The notes under the pieces were generated by a model, which saw nothing but the letters and a program-made list of their open reading frames with translations, ran no database searches and was not told the DNA's origin. Of a stretch of 41,916 nt of DNA, positions 17,571 to 24,377 are shown one piece after another (position 1 is the first letter of the stretch; each line of letters begins with the position of its first letter). The position numbers and the translations under genes were made by a program. This stretch comes from Eubacteriales bacterium. GTDB lineage: Bacteria; Bacillota; Clostridia; Christensenellales; Aristaeellaceae. The DNA is taken from assembly GCA_028693055.1 (NCBI GenBank), contig JAQUWD010000035.1:1-41916 (forward strand). The letters run 5' to 3'.

Positions 17571-17756
17571 ATGAGAGAAACACGGAAAACCCATCAATGG
17601 GGTTGGGGATTTCATGTAGATTTAAGCGGCAATCTTCGGGACACCTTTCCCGCACCCGAAGCCCACGCCGAGGAAAAGCGGGAAACCACGCCTAAGGCAC
17701 ACACGAAATGGCATGTAAAGAGGAAATGGCATAAAACGCTGGCAACCGCCAGATAA
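17571..17756 (+). CDS. Small hypothetical protein (61 residues)
   Basis: Unrecognised small basic protein. It begins MRETRKTHQWGWGFHVDLSG and ends in a Lys/His/Trp-rich tail (KWHVKRKWHK). No membrane segment or known motif. Supported by a promoter at 17490, a GAAAGGGG site 10 nt before the ATG at 17571, and a second small gene just downstream with a terminator after it. A TTG at 17565 is an alternative start. Between this gene and the next, 17785-17818 can form a hairpin (GCTTTGCATA pairing with TATGCAAGGGC). Coding status is likely but not certain. Confidence 0.5.
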   Translation: MRETRKTHQWGWGFHVDLSGNLRDTFPAPEAHAEEKRETTPKAHTKWHVKRKWHKTLATAR

Positions 17757-17831
17757 CGCCAAATAATTCCGGAATAGACCTCCCTTGCTTTGCATATGCT
17801 GATCGTATGCAAGGGCAAAGGAGGCAAAAGG

Positions 17832-18026
17832 ATGCGCAGAGCAGAAAAAATAATCCCCCCAAATCCTCCAATTCGAGAGGTGGAGAACCTATCCTCCGTA
17901 ACCGAATGTACCGGCTTAACGCCATCGGCGATTTTATCGGACAGTGAAGCGGAGAACTATGCCGAGCTGTATGCCATTCACGAACAACGAACCAATACGC
18001 TGGCTACGGGGGAACAAAAGGAGTAA
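17832..18026 (+). CDS. Small hypothetical protein (64 residues)
   Basis: Unrecognised small acidic protein, MRRAEKIIPPNPPIREVENL at the start, then an SSVTECTGLTPSA segment and an acidic, Glu- and Tyr-rich region (DSEAENYAELYAIHEQ). The ATG at 17832 has a strong GGAGG site 7 nt upstream, which makes translation likely. It is 75 nt after the other small gene and 12 nt before a 34-bp perfect palindrome that serves as terminator. One Cys only and no signal peptide. Function unknown. Confidence 0.6.
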   Translation: MRRAEKIIPPNPPIREVENLSSVTECTGLTPSAILSDSEAENYAELYAIHEQRTNTLATGEQKE

Positions 18027-18038
18027 CCAGACATACTG

Positions 18039-18072
18039 CAAAGGGAGCGCTTCTAGAAGCGCTCCCTTTGCG
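18039..18072. terminator. 34-bp perfect palindrome, bidirectional terminator
   Basis: Each 17-nt half, starting GCAAAGGGAGCGC, is the exact reverse complement of the other, with the centre at TCTAGA. The right arm carries CCCTTT on plus and the same on minus, so it can end both the small plus genes and the convergent minus gene whose stop is at 18085. Confidence 0.8.
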
Positions 18073-18084
18073 TTAAAGGATCAT

Positions 18085-19566
18085 TTATTGAATATCCAGC
18101 TCCAGCGCAAGCCCGCTGTCACTCCAGAAGCCCTCGCTATCGCTGAGGTAAAGATGGACTACGCCTTTATAGGGCGAGAGGAAGCGAACCGTACAGGTCC
18201 AAGCCAAGTCGCTGCCCTGCTGCGCGGAGTAAGCCTTCATATCCAGCGCCCTTCCAGAGTCGTTCATCAATTGAAGTTGGCTGACAAGCGCGTTGCTGGT
18301 TACCGCAAAAACCACATCGGCGGGCGCGGTAGCCTGTTGATTACTAACGGTAAAGGAACGAACCAATGGCGTGGTATCAGAATTGCTGGCTACCGAGGAT
18401 AAGGCGGTAGCTTCTACAGTTTGCCCCGATGCGGGAACGGCATCCTTGGCTGATGAACCGCGGTTAAGAATTCCTGATTGCCAGACCACAAAGAGCAGAA
18501 CGACGAGTCCGCTTACAGCAGCGAACAGGATCGTTTTTTTGTTAACGGATTTTTTTTGTGTAACGGTTGCTTCCCCGGATGGCACCGGCACGGGCTGCGC
18601 CATTTCGTTGGAAGGAATGGCATCCTCAGCAGCTTCGTTCTCATCGGATTCGTCAGAAATATCTCCCTCGTTAGGCATAGCTACAGCCTCTATAGGCTGC
18701 GCTACAAAGGGGGCGGCAGGCTCCGCCATCTGCGGCGGCACGAAGAGGGACGGCTGTTCTGCTGCTTGTTCCTGTGCTACGGGCTGCGCTGCAAAGGAGG
18801 CGGCAGGCTCCGCCATCTGCGGCGGCACGAAGAGGGGCGGCTGTTCTGCTGCTTGTTCCTGTGCTATGGGCTGCGCTACAAAGGGGGCGGTAGGCTCAAC
18901 CATCTGCGGCGGCACGAAGAGGGACGGCTGTTCTGCTGCTTGTTCCTGTGCTATGGGCTGCGCTGCAAAGGGGGCGGTAGGCTGCTCAGACGGATCCTGT
19001 GTTGTTTTGCTGGCGAAGGTCGGTAGCTGCACAGCGGCGGGGGCGTTGTCCTCGGTATAAAGATCTCCCTCTGGTACATATTTTGCCATCACATAGCGCG
19101 GATCGGAGGGGGAGCCCGGCGCGTCAGTTACGGGAAGCGATAGATAAATCGCAGGCGGAAAGGCCTGCACAGCCTGCTCACTGCAGGAAGGAGCGCATTC
19201 GCTAGCCGTATCATTGGCTTGATCGGCTTCGGCATCCCCCTTCAGTTCATAGTCCACAGCAGCATCGGAGATATCGTTGCTCGTATATTTCCCCAAGAAT
19301 CCCTCATCGTCATAGGAGGCATACTGGGAACGACGATGCTTGCCCATTCTGCTTCGCTTTGCTTCCGTCTGGATTTCACCGTCATTCATGACTTTTTCAG
19401 CGTCAGATGTCAGAAGGGTGGTTTGCGGCTGAACAGCGGTAACGACCGGCTGATTCTTTTTGATCGTTGGCTCTTGTCGCAGAAACTCCTTTGCATTCAT
19501 GGGATGCAGAAAGGGCGAACGGCTAGAGCGCTTTGCGTCGGATGGGGACGGCTGTTGGTCTTGCAT
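18085..19566 (-). CDS. Single-pass membrane protein with 29-residue repeats
   Basis: 493 residues from the ATG at 19566, which has GGGAGG 7 nt upstream; a GTG at 19581 is less likely. The N-terminal 340 residues are predicted cytoplasmic, charged, then Pro/Gln/Ala-rich with three tandem 29-residue repeats containing AQEQAAEQPSLFVPPQM and a partial fourth. One membrane segment (about residues 360-378, ILFAAVSGLVVLLFVVW) is preceded by Lys residues (N-in). The C-terminal 110 residues lie outside and look like a beta-sandwich (SFTVSNQQATAPADVVFAVTS, HLYLSDSEGFWSDSG). This is the layout of a type II membrane protein with a disordered cytoplasmic arm. No family recognised; a role at the envelope is inferred. 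Confidence 0.8.
   Translation of the reverse strand: MQDQQPSPSDAKRSSRSPFLHPMNAKEFLRQEPTIKKNQPVVTAVQPQTTLLTSDAEKVMNDGEIQTEAKRSRMGKHRRSQYASYDDEGFLGKYTSNDISDAAVDYELKGDAEADQANDTASECAPSCSEQAVQAFPPAIYLSLPVTDAPGSPSDPRYVMAKYVPEGDLYTEDNAPAAVQLPTFASKTTQDPSEQPTAPFAAQPIAQEQAAEQPSLFVPPQMVEPTAPFVAQPIAQEQAAEQPPLFVPPQMAEPAASFAAQPVAQEQAAEQPSLFVPPQMAEPAAPFVAQPIEAVAMPNEGDISDESDENEAAEDAIPSNEMAQPVPVPSGEATVTQKKSVNKKTILFAAVSGLVVLLFVVWQSGILNRGSSAKDAVPASGQTVEATALSSVASNSDTTPLVRSFTVSNQQATAPADVVFAVTSNALVSQLQLMNDSGRALDMKAYSAQQGSDLAWTCTVRFLSPYKGVVHLYLSDSEGFWSDSGLALELDIQ
18691..18981 (-). repeat. 87-bp tandem direct repeats (3.3 copies)
   Basis: In-frame tandem repeat within the membrane-protein gene; three full 87-bp units (18721-18981) plus a partial unit to 18691. 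Units differ by a few substitutions, such as Ser/Pro and Val/Ala exchanges. This could vary in copy number by slippage or recombination. Confidence 0.9.
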
Positions 19567-19617
19567 GACAATTCCTCCCACATAAGCTGGCGATTGATAA
19601 AAAATGATTCCACTGCA

Positions 19618-19646
19618 ATTATAGCATAAACCGATTGATTTGTCTT
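19618..19646 (-). promoter_or_regulatory. Promoter of the repeat-containing membrane protein
   Basis: Minus strand AAGACA (19641-19646), 17-nt spacer, TATAAT (19618-19623) with TG one base upstream (TGCTATAAT). It lies 52 nt before the start at 19566. Confidence 0.65.
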
Positions 19647-19687
19647 GCTTTTCCTTTTTTTGATTATGGTTGGCTGTAAATAAATGT

Positions 19688-19732
19688 ATAAAAAAATAAA
19701 CGCTACTGTATCAAAAAATACATAAGCGTTTG
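19688..19732 (-). terminator. Terminator after the tRNA pair
   Basis: On the minus strand AAACGCTTATGTAT pairs with ATACAGTAGCGTTT (one bulge) across a T-rich loop and is followed by ATTTTTTT. It begins a few nt after the tRNA-Glu CCA end. Confidence 0.75.
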
Positions 19733-19735
19733 CTG

Positions 19736-19810
19736 TGGTAGCTCCAAGGGGAATCGAACCCCTGATTTCGCCTTGAGAGGGCGACGTCTTAACCGCTTGA
19801 CCATGGAGCC
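19736..19810 (-). tRNA. tRNA-Glu (anticodon CTC)
   Basis: 75 nt including an encoded CCA. The acceptor GGCTCCA pairs with TGGAGCT (terminal G-U). The anticodon stem TCGCC/GGCGA encloses loop CTCTCAA, giving anticodon CTC, which reads GAG. The T arm is AGGGG-TTCGATT-CCCCT. It is 3 nt from tRNA-Gln, on one transcript. Confidence 0.93.
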
Positions 19811-19813
19811 AAA

Positions 19814-19887
19814 TGGCTGGGGAACTAGGATTCGAACCTAGACAATACGAGTCAGAGTCGTAGGTGCTGCCATTACACAATTCCCCA
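19814..19887 (-). tRNA. tRNA-Gln (anticodon CTG)
   Basis: 74 nt including an encoded CCA. The acceptor TGGGGAA pairs with TTCCCCA. The anticodon stem TACGA/TCGTA encloses loop CTCTGAC, giving anticodon CTG, which reads CAG. The T arm is CTAGG-TTCGAAT-CCTAG. Discriminator base is G. First in the two-tRNA transcript. Confidence 0.93.
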
Positions 19888-19906
19888 CCAACTTGGTGCA
19901 GGAGTT

Positions 19907-19935
19907 ATTATACGTAATGCCCCATGAAATGTCAA
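19907..19935 (-). promoter_or_regulatory. Consensus promoter of the tRNA pair
   Basis: Minus strand reads TTGACA (19930-19935), exactly 17 nt, TATAAT (19907-19912): a perfect sigma-A consensus, about 20 nt upstream of tRNA-Gln. Confidence 0.9.
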
Positions 19936-19989
19936 GCACTTTTTTTTACATCAAAATCCAAAATCCTGAAAAATCCTGAAACGAATCTC

Positions 19990-20018
19990 TTGACAAAGTC
20001 GCTCACGTTGTTTACAAT
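19990..20018 (+). promoter_or_regulatory. Promoter of the T-box leader
   Basis: TTGACA (19990-19995), 17-nt spacer, TACAAT (20013-20018). Transcription would start near 20025, just before the T-box stem I. It is divergent from the tRNA promoter 54 nt away. Confidence 0.85.
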
Positions 20019-20024
20019 CAACCA

Positions 20025-20262
20025 CAACGCAATGAGCGGGAATGACCCCTGCCATGCGCCCGATAGAGAAATGCCGGTTGGTGCAAGGCATGGGGCGCGG
20101 CGGGTTCTCTCACCCGGGAGCGGTCGGCGGGAAACAATAGTAGCGCCGGACGGGTATGCCCGTGACAGCAAAAGAGTGGGAGCTAAGGCTCCAACCGAAG
20201 TGGTACCGCGGAAGGGTGGCTTTCGTCTTCGATCGAGAAGAACGAAGGCTTTTTCTTTACCC
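20025..20262 (+). promoter_or_regulatory. T-box riboswitch leader
   Basis: The T-box element AAGTGGTACCGCGG (20198-20211) is the hallmark of tRNA-sensing leaders. Upstream, stem I contains the conserved AGAGA (20065-20069) and GGTTGGTGCAA (20076-20086) apical motifs. The terminator follows: CTTTCGTCTTC (20220-20230) pairs with GAAGAACGAAGG (20237-20248), then a T-rich run. The specifier loop on the 3' side reads TTCTCTCA (20105-20112). CTC at 20109-20111, followed by A, would specify leucine; TTC (Phe) is the alternative. The T in TGGT pairs with discriminator A73, which fits tRNA-Leu or tRNA-Phe and argues against Ser. Uncharged tRNA should prevent termination and switch on the downstream acyl-CoA synthetase. 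The T-box call is firm; the amino acid is inferred. Confidence 0.9.
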
Positions 20263-20301
20263 TTTTTACGGAATTGCAAATGGATGAAGGGGGACGAACG
20301 C

Positions 20302-21987
20302 ATGGCTTTTCAACCGACAATGGAACTGAACGAATATACGCTGCCCGGCCTGCTAAGGAGGAATGCTCAGCGATTGCCGGATAACGATTGTATCGTCGCG
20401 CCTGAGTTTGACGTGTGCTGGAGCTGGAAGGAATTTGATCGCCGTACCACCGAGGTGGCCCGCGGCATGTATGCTATGGGAATACGCAAGGGCGACCACG
20501 TAGCGATTTGGTCTACCAACACCCCGGAATGGGTGCTGACCATGTTTGCTTCCGCCAAGCTGGGCGCGGTGCTGGTAACGGTCAATACCAATTATAAGCA
20601 GTTTGAGTTGAACTACTTGCTTACCCAGAGCGATACCAAAATGCTGATCATGGTTCCGGGAGTAAAAAGCAACGATTATATCGCTCACATCACCGGTCTT
20701 GTGCCCAATATGCTTACCGAGGAGCCGGACCAAATCGGCGCGAAGGGCTTGCCCTTCCTGAAAAGAGTGGTGCTGATTGGCGACCAAAGTCGCAGAGTGA
20801 AGGGCATGAGCGGCTTTGATGAATTCTACCGCTGCGCCGAGCAGGTGCCGCTGAGCGTGGTGGAGGAGAGCATCGCTTCCATCGATACCCATGAAACCAT
20901 TAACATGCAGTACACAAGCGGCACTACCGGCTTCCCCAAGGGCGTGATGCTCACCCATTATAACATCACCAATAACGGACAGTTCATGGGCGACTGTATG
21001 AAGTTTACTTCGGACGACCGCCTGCTGATCGTGGTCCCGCTGTTTCACTGCTTTGGTTGCGTGCTGGGCATGATGAGCTGCTTAACCCATTGCACCACCA
21101 TCGTGCTCATGGATCACTACAACCCCTTGAAGGAAATGGAGATTCTGCAAAATTGCCGCTGCACGGCTGTGCACGGCGTACCCACCATGTTCATTGGCAT
21201 GCTGGAGCACCCGGATTTTGATCAATTTGACTTTTCACTTCTGCGCACGGGCATTATGGCGGGCAGTCCCTGCCCGATTAAGACCATGCGGGACGTGACC
21301 GAGAAGATGCATTTAAGCGAGCTGACCATCACCTACGGTCAAACTGAATGCAGCCCCGGCATGACCATGAGCCGCACCGACGATCCTCTTGAGCTGCGGG
21401 TTTCCACCGTTGGTAAGCTGCTGCCCCATACCGAGGGTAAAATCATCGACCCGGAGACGGGCTTGGAGGTGGCTAGGGGAGTACCCGGCGAAATCTGTAC
21501 CCGAGGCTATTTGGTCATGAAAGGCTATTACAAAATGCCTGAAGCGACTCGTCAGGCCATTGATGAGGACCAATGGCTCCATACTGGCGATATCGGCACG
21601 ATGGATGAGGAGGGTAACTTCCGTATTACCGGGCGTTTAAAGGATATGATCATCCGCGGCGGAGAGAATATTTATCCTCGCGAAATTGAAGAATTCCTTT
21701 ATACTCATCCTATGGTGCGGGATGTGCAGGTGGTAGGCGTACCCGACGAGAAGTACGGGGAGGAGGTCTGCGCCTGTGTGATTCTCAGAGACGGCTCGTC
21801 TGTCTCGGAGGAGGAGTTGATTGAGTATGTCAAAAAGGGCTTGAGCAAATTCAAGGCTCCCCGCTATGTGCTGCTGATGGACGCCTTCCCCATGACTGCA
21901 AGCGGAAAGATCCAAAAATTCAAATTGCGGGAGATCGGCGTGGAGAGGTTAAACCTGCAAGCCGCCGCCAATATTGAGACGGCGTAA
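20302..21987 (+). CDS. AMP-forming acyl-CoA synthetase (FadD-like)
   Basis: 561-residue cytoplasmic or membrane-associated ANL-superfamily ligase that activates a carboxylic acid to acyl-AMP and then acyl-CoA. Motifs are the P-loop YTSGTTGFPKGVM, the A5 motif TYGQTECSPG, the A7 region HTGDIGTMDEEGNFRITGR, hinge RLKDMIIRGGENIYPREIEE and the catalytic Lys in ASGKIQKFKLRE. The sequence is closest in feel to medium/long-chain acyl-CoA synthetases. The frame is open far upstream through the T-box leader, but the ATG at 20302 has AAGGGGGA 8 nt upstream and lies beyond the terminator, so it is the start. Monocistronic under T-box control, which is unusual for this family. Substrate chain type is unknown; a branched-chain or aryl acid derived from an amino acid would fit. 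Confidence 0.9.
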   Translation: MAFQPTMELNEYTLPGLLRRNAQRLPDNDCIVAPEFDVCWSWKEFDRRTTEVARGMYAMGIRKGDHVAIWSTNTPEWVLTMFASAKLGAVLVTVNTNYKQFELNYLLTQSDTKMLIMVPGVKSNDYIAHITGLVPNMLTEEPDQIGAKGLPFLKRVVLIGDQSRRVKGMSGFDEFYRCAEQVPLSVVEESIASIDTHETINMQYTSGTTGFPKGVMLTHYNITNNGQFMGDCMKFTSDDRLLIVVPLFHCFGCVLGMMSCLTHCTTIVLMDHYNPLKEMEILQNCRCTAVHGVPTMFIGMLEHPDFDQFDFSLLRTGIMAGSPCPIKTMRDVTEKMHLSELTITYGQTECSPGMTMSRTDDPLELRVSTVGKLLPHTEGKIIDPETGLEVARGVPGEICTRGYLVMKGYYKMPEATRQAIDEDQWLHTGDIGTMDEEGNFRITGRLKDMIIRGGENIYPREIEEFLYTHPMVRDVQVVGVPDEKYGEEVCACVILRDGSSVSEEELIEYVKKGLSKFKAPRYVLLMDAFPMTASGKIQKFKLREIGVERLNLQAAANIETA

Positions 21988-22093
21988 CGCAATAAATAAA
22001 TTTATATCGGCAGAAATACAGAAATCGTAAACATATTATGCATATTGCAGTCTAAACGGCGTTTAGCTGTGTAAAAAAGGAAGCTTCCTCTGC

Positions 22094-22147
22094 TTGCGAA
22101 TGCTCACGGGATGTGATATAGTAAAACGACGTTGACTAGCCGTTTTA
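22094..22147 (+). promoter_or_regulatory. Promoter and possible operator of the opp operon
   Basis: TTGCGA (22094-22099), 17-nt spacer and TATAGT (22117-22122) with an upstream TG (TGATATAGT, extended -10). Directly at and after the -10 lies the inverted repeat TAAAACG (22122-22128) / CGTTTTA (22141-22147), spaced 12 nt: a candidate repressor site. A separate palindrome AGGAAGCTTCCT is at 22076-22087. Otherwise the gap 21988-22194 shows nothing. Confidence 0.45.
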
Positions 22148-22194
22148 TGCGTATTTAGTAACGTTGTATAGCGGTATTAAAAGGAGCGGAGGAA

Positions 22195-23274
22195 ATGGAA
22201 AGGACATTACAATCCGAAAGGATGAAAAAAATGCTTGCCACAATGCTGATCTGCGCGGTCTGCTTTGCTGTGGCATGTATTTTTTTGCCCCTTCTTTCGG
22301 AAAAAATTCTCTTGGGAGTCATCCTGTTATTGCTGATCGGAATGCAATTCTTGAATAATGATACGGGTCGGTATGTGTGTAAACGTATTTTGCTTGCACT
22401 GCTTACCATCTTTATTATTGCGGCAATTACGTTTTTCACGATGAACGCAATTCCCGGCGGCCCCTTCTCTAAGGAAAAAGCACCCAGCCCAGCTGTACAA
22501 GCTGTGTTGGAGGAGCGCTTCCATCTGAATAAGCCAGTGGGCGAACAGTTCTTGCTGTATCTGGAAGGCCTGATGCAGGGTGATTTCGGCGTGTCTACCA
22601 AAACCGGGCGCGACATTAGCGAAACCATCTTTGGAAAGTTTTCCGTTTCCGCACAGCTGGGCGGCTGGGCGGTACTGTTCTCCGTTACGCTGGGGTTGAT
22701 TTTCGGCTCTATTGCCGCGCTTAATCGGAATAAGTGGCCGGATCGCCTGGTTATTTTCTTCACGACTTTGTTTGTGGCGGTGCCTAGCTTTATTCTTGCC
22801 ACGCTGCTGCTATTGATCTTCTGTATCCAGCTAGGCTGGGTAGGCGTTTGGAGCGCGACGGATCATAACTATATTCTGCCCATTATCGCGTTAGGGCTTT
22901 ACCCCATGAGCTACATCACCCGCTTGACCAAAACCAGCATGCTGGACGTGCTTGGGCAGGATTATATCCGCACGGCGAGGGCGAAGGGCGTAAAGGAAAA
23001 TTTGGTGATCTTCAAGCACGCGCTGAAAAACGCGTTGATCCCCGTAATCACCTACGTCGGCCCTATGACGGCCTACATCCTCACCGGCAGCATGGTGGTA
23101 GAGGCAGTTTTTACCATCGGCGGTCTGGGTACGGAATTTGTGAAGAGCATCTCCAACCGAGATTATCCCATGATTATGGGTACCACCATCTTTCTGGCTA
23201 CGCTCATGGTAGCCATGACTTTGATCAGCGACCTGATTTATAAGGTTGTGGATCCGAAGATTTCCTTCGATTGA
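22195..23274 (+). CDS. oppB: Oligopeptide ABC transporter permease OppB, N-terminally extended
   Basis: 359-residue membrane permease, first gene of the opp operon. Canonical OppB begins near residue 58 (GRYVCKRILLALLTIFIIAAITFF), followed by FTMNAIPGGPF, a LNKPVGEQFLLYL segment, and the EAA loop DYIRTARAKGVKENLVIFKHALKNALIPV that contacts the ATPases; the end LIYKVVDPKISFD is standard. The first 57 residues are extra and contain two additional hydrophobic segments (about 12-32 and 36-52). The ATG at 22195 has a good GGAGCGGAGG site, so the extension is probably real; an ATG at 22222 in frame is a weaker alternative. Works with OppC, OppD, OppF and the binding protein to import peptides. Confidence 0.9.
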   Translation: MERTLQSERMKKMLATMLICAVCFAVACIFLPLLSEKILLGVILLLLIGMQFLNNDTGRYVCKRILLALLTIFIIAAITFFTMNAIPGGPFSKEKAPSPAVQAVLEERFHLNKPVGEQFLLYLEGLMQGDFGVSTKTGRDISETIFGKFSVSAQLGGWAVLFSVTLGLIFGSIAALNRNKWPDRLVIFFTTLFVAVPSFILATLLLLIFCIQLGWVGVWSATDHNYILPIIALGLYPMSYITRLTKTSMLDVLGQDYIRTARAKGVKENLVIFKHALKNALIPVITYVGPMTAYILTGSMVVEAVFTIGGLGTEFVKSISNRDYPMIMGTTIFLATLMVAMTLISDLIYKVVDPKISFD

Positions 23275-23293
23275 CGGAGAAAGGAGTGAACGT

Positions 23294-24373
23294 ATGAGCA
23301 ATTACAGTGCGGATCAAATCCCAAAGAAGCGGCCGCTGAGCATGCAGCTGGATGTAAGCAAGTTCGAACGCGCAACGGACGAGGAAAAGGAACAGCATGA
23401 GGTAATGCGCGAGTCCACCACCTTTTTCCGGGATGGTATGCGCAAGCTGTTTAAAAATCCTCTGGCGGTGCTCAGCATCGTCGTTCTGGTGCTGGTTTTG
23501 GCAACGATCATTTTGGCTCCCATGATTGTCCCCTACGGCTACAGCGATATGATCACCGTGGACGGCAAGCGAGACAAGAGCGCTAAGAACCTTGCCCCCT
23601 TCACCTATTCCAAAATGGAGCAGCAGGCAATCGACCGGGGCGAAGAGGTGTTCCCTCATATCTTTGGTACGGACGAGCTTTGCCGCGACTATTTCATCCG
23701 TGTGGTATATGGCGCGCGGGTGTCCCTGTCCGTTGGCTTCTTCGCCAGCTTGATCGTGCTGATCATCGGTCTTCTGTATGGCAGCATTGCAGGCTATGCA
23801 GGCGGTAAGGTTGACCTGATCATGATGCGTATCGTCGATATCATCTATTCCTTGCCGGATACGTTGATGGTCATCTTGCTGTCAGTGGTGCTGGACCAGC
23901 TGCTGGGTCAAAGCCTCCAAGGAACCATTTTAGCGTCCTTGGGTACCAACATGATCAGTATGTTCATGGTCTTTGGTCTACTGTACTGGGTGGGCATGGC
24001 ACGCTTGGTTCGCGGTCAGATTTTGCAGATCAAGAACAACGAGTACGTGCTGGCAGCCCGGGCGATGGGCGCAAAACCCAGCCGGATTATTCGCAAGCAT
24101 ATCCTGCCCAACTGCATGAGCGTAATCATCATCTCCACTGCCTTGCAGATTCCCTCGGCTATCTTTACCGAAAGCTTCCTGAGCTTCATCGGCCTTGGCG
24201 TTCAGGCTCCCATGCCCAGCTTGGGCTCGTTGGCCAACGCCTCCCGTGCAGCCCTGCAGGCTTATCCCTATAAACTGATCTTCCCGTCCATCGGCATCTG
24301 CCTGATCGTTCTGTCCTTCAACCTTTTGGGCGACGGTCTACGCGACGCCTTTGACCCGAAGCTGAAGAGGTGA
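23294..24373 (+). CDS. oppC: Oligopeptide ABC transporter permease OppC
   Basis: 359 residues from the ATG at 23294 (MSNYSADQIPKK) with AAGGAG 8 nt upstream, 19 nt after oppB. The N-terminal cytoplasmic stretch of about 60 residues and first membrane segment (LAVLSIVVLVLVLATIILAP) are typical of OppC. So is the motif HIFGTDELCRDYFIRVVYGARVSL. The EAA loop reads YVLAARAMGAKPSRIIRKHILPNC, and the end NLLGDGLRDAFDPKLKR is the family's standard ending, so the gene is complete. Partner of OppB in forming the translocation path. The next gene begins 4 nt after its stop. Confidence 0.93.
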   Translation: MSNYSADQIPKKRPLSMQLDVSKFERATDEEKEQHEVMRESTTFFRDGMRKLFKNPLAVLSIVVLVLVLATIILAPMIVPYGYSDMITVDGKRDKSAKNLAPFTYSKMEQQAIDRGEEVFPHIFGTDELCRDYFIRVVYGARVSLSVGFFASLIVLIIGLLYGSIAGYAGGKVDLIMMRIVDIIYSLPDTLMVILLSVVLDQLLGQSLQGTILASLGTNMISMFMVFGLLYWVGMARLVRGQILQIKNNEYVLAARAMGAKPSRIIRKHILPNCMSVIIISTALQIPSAIFTESFLSFIGLGVQAPMPSLGSLANASRAALQAYPYKLIFPSIGICLIVLSFNLLGDGLRDAFDPKLKR

Positions 24374-24377
24374 TCGT

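Noticed and set aside
18371..19060. 229-codon open frame on plus opposite the repeat membrane protein
   Set aside because: It mirrors the 87-bp repeats (Cys/Gly/Ala-rich) and has no ribosome binding site; the minus frame has promoter, ribosome binding site and membrane helix.
19924..20301. Upstream extension of the acyl-CoA synthetase frame
   Set aside because: It runs through the promoter and T-box leader; the ribosome binding site and family N-terminus place the start at 20302.
20353..21048. 231-codon antisense frame in the acyl-CoA synthetase gene
   Set aside because: Shadow of a strongly supported enzyme gene; no start signals or recognisable domain.
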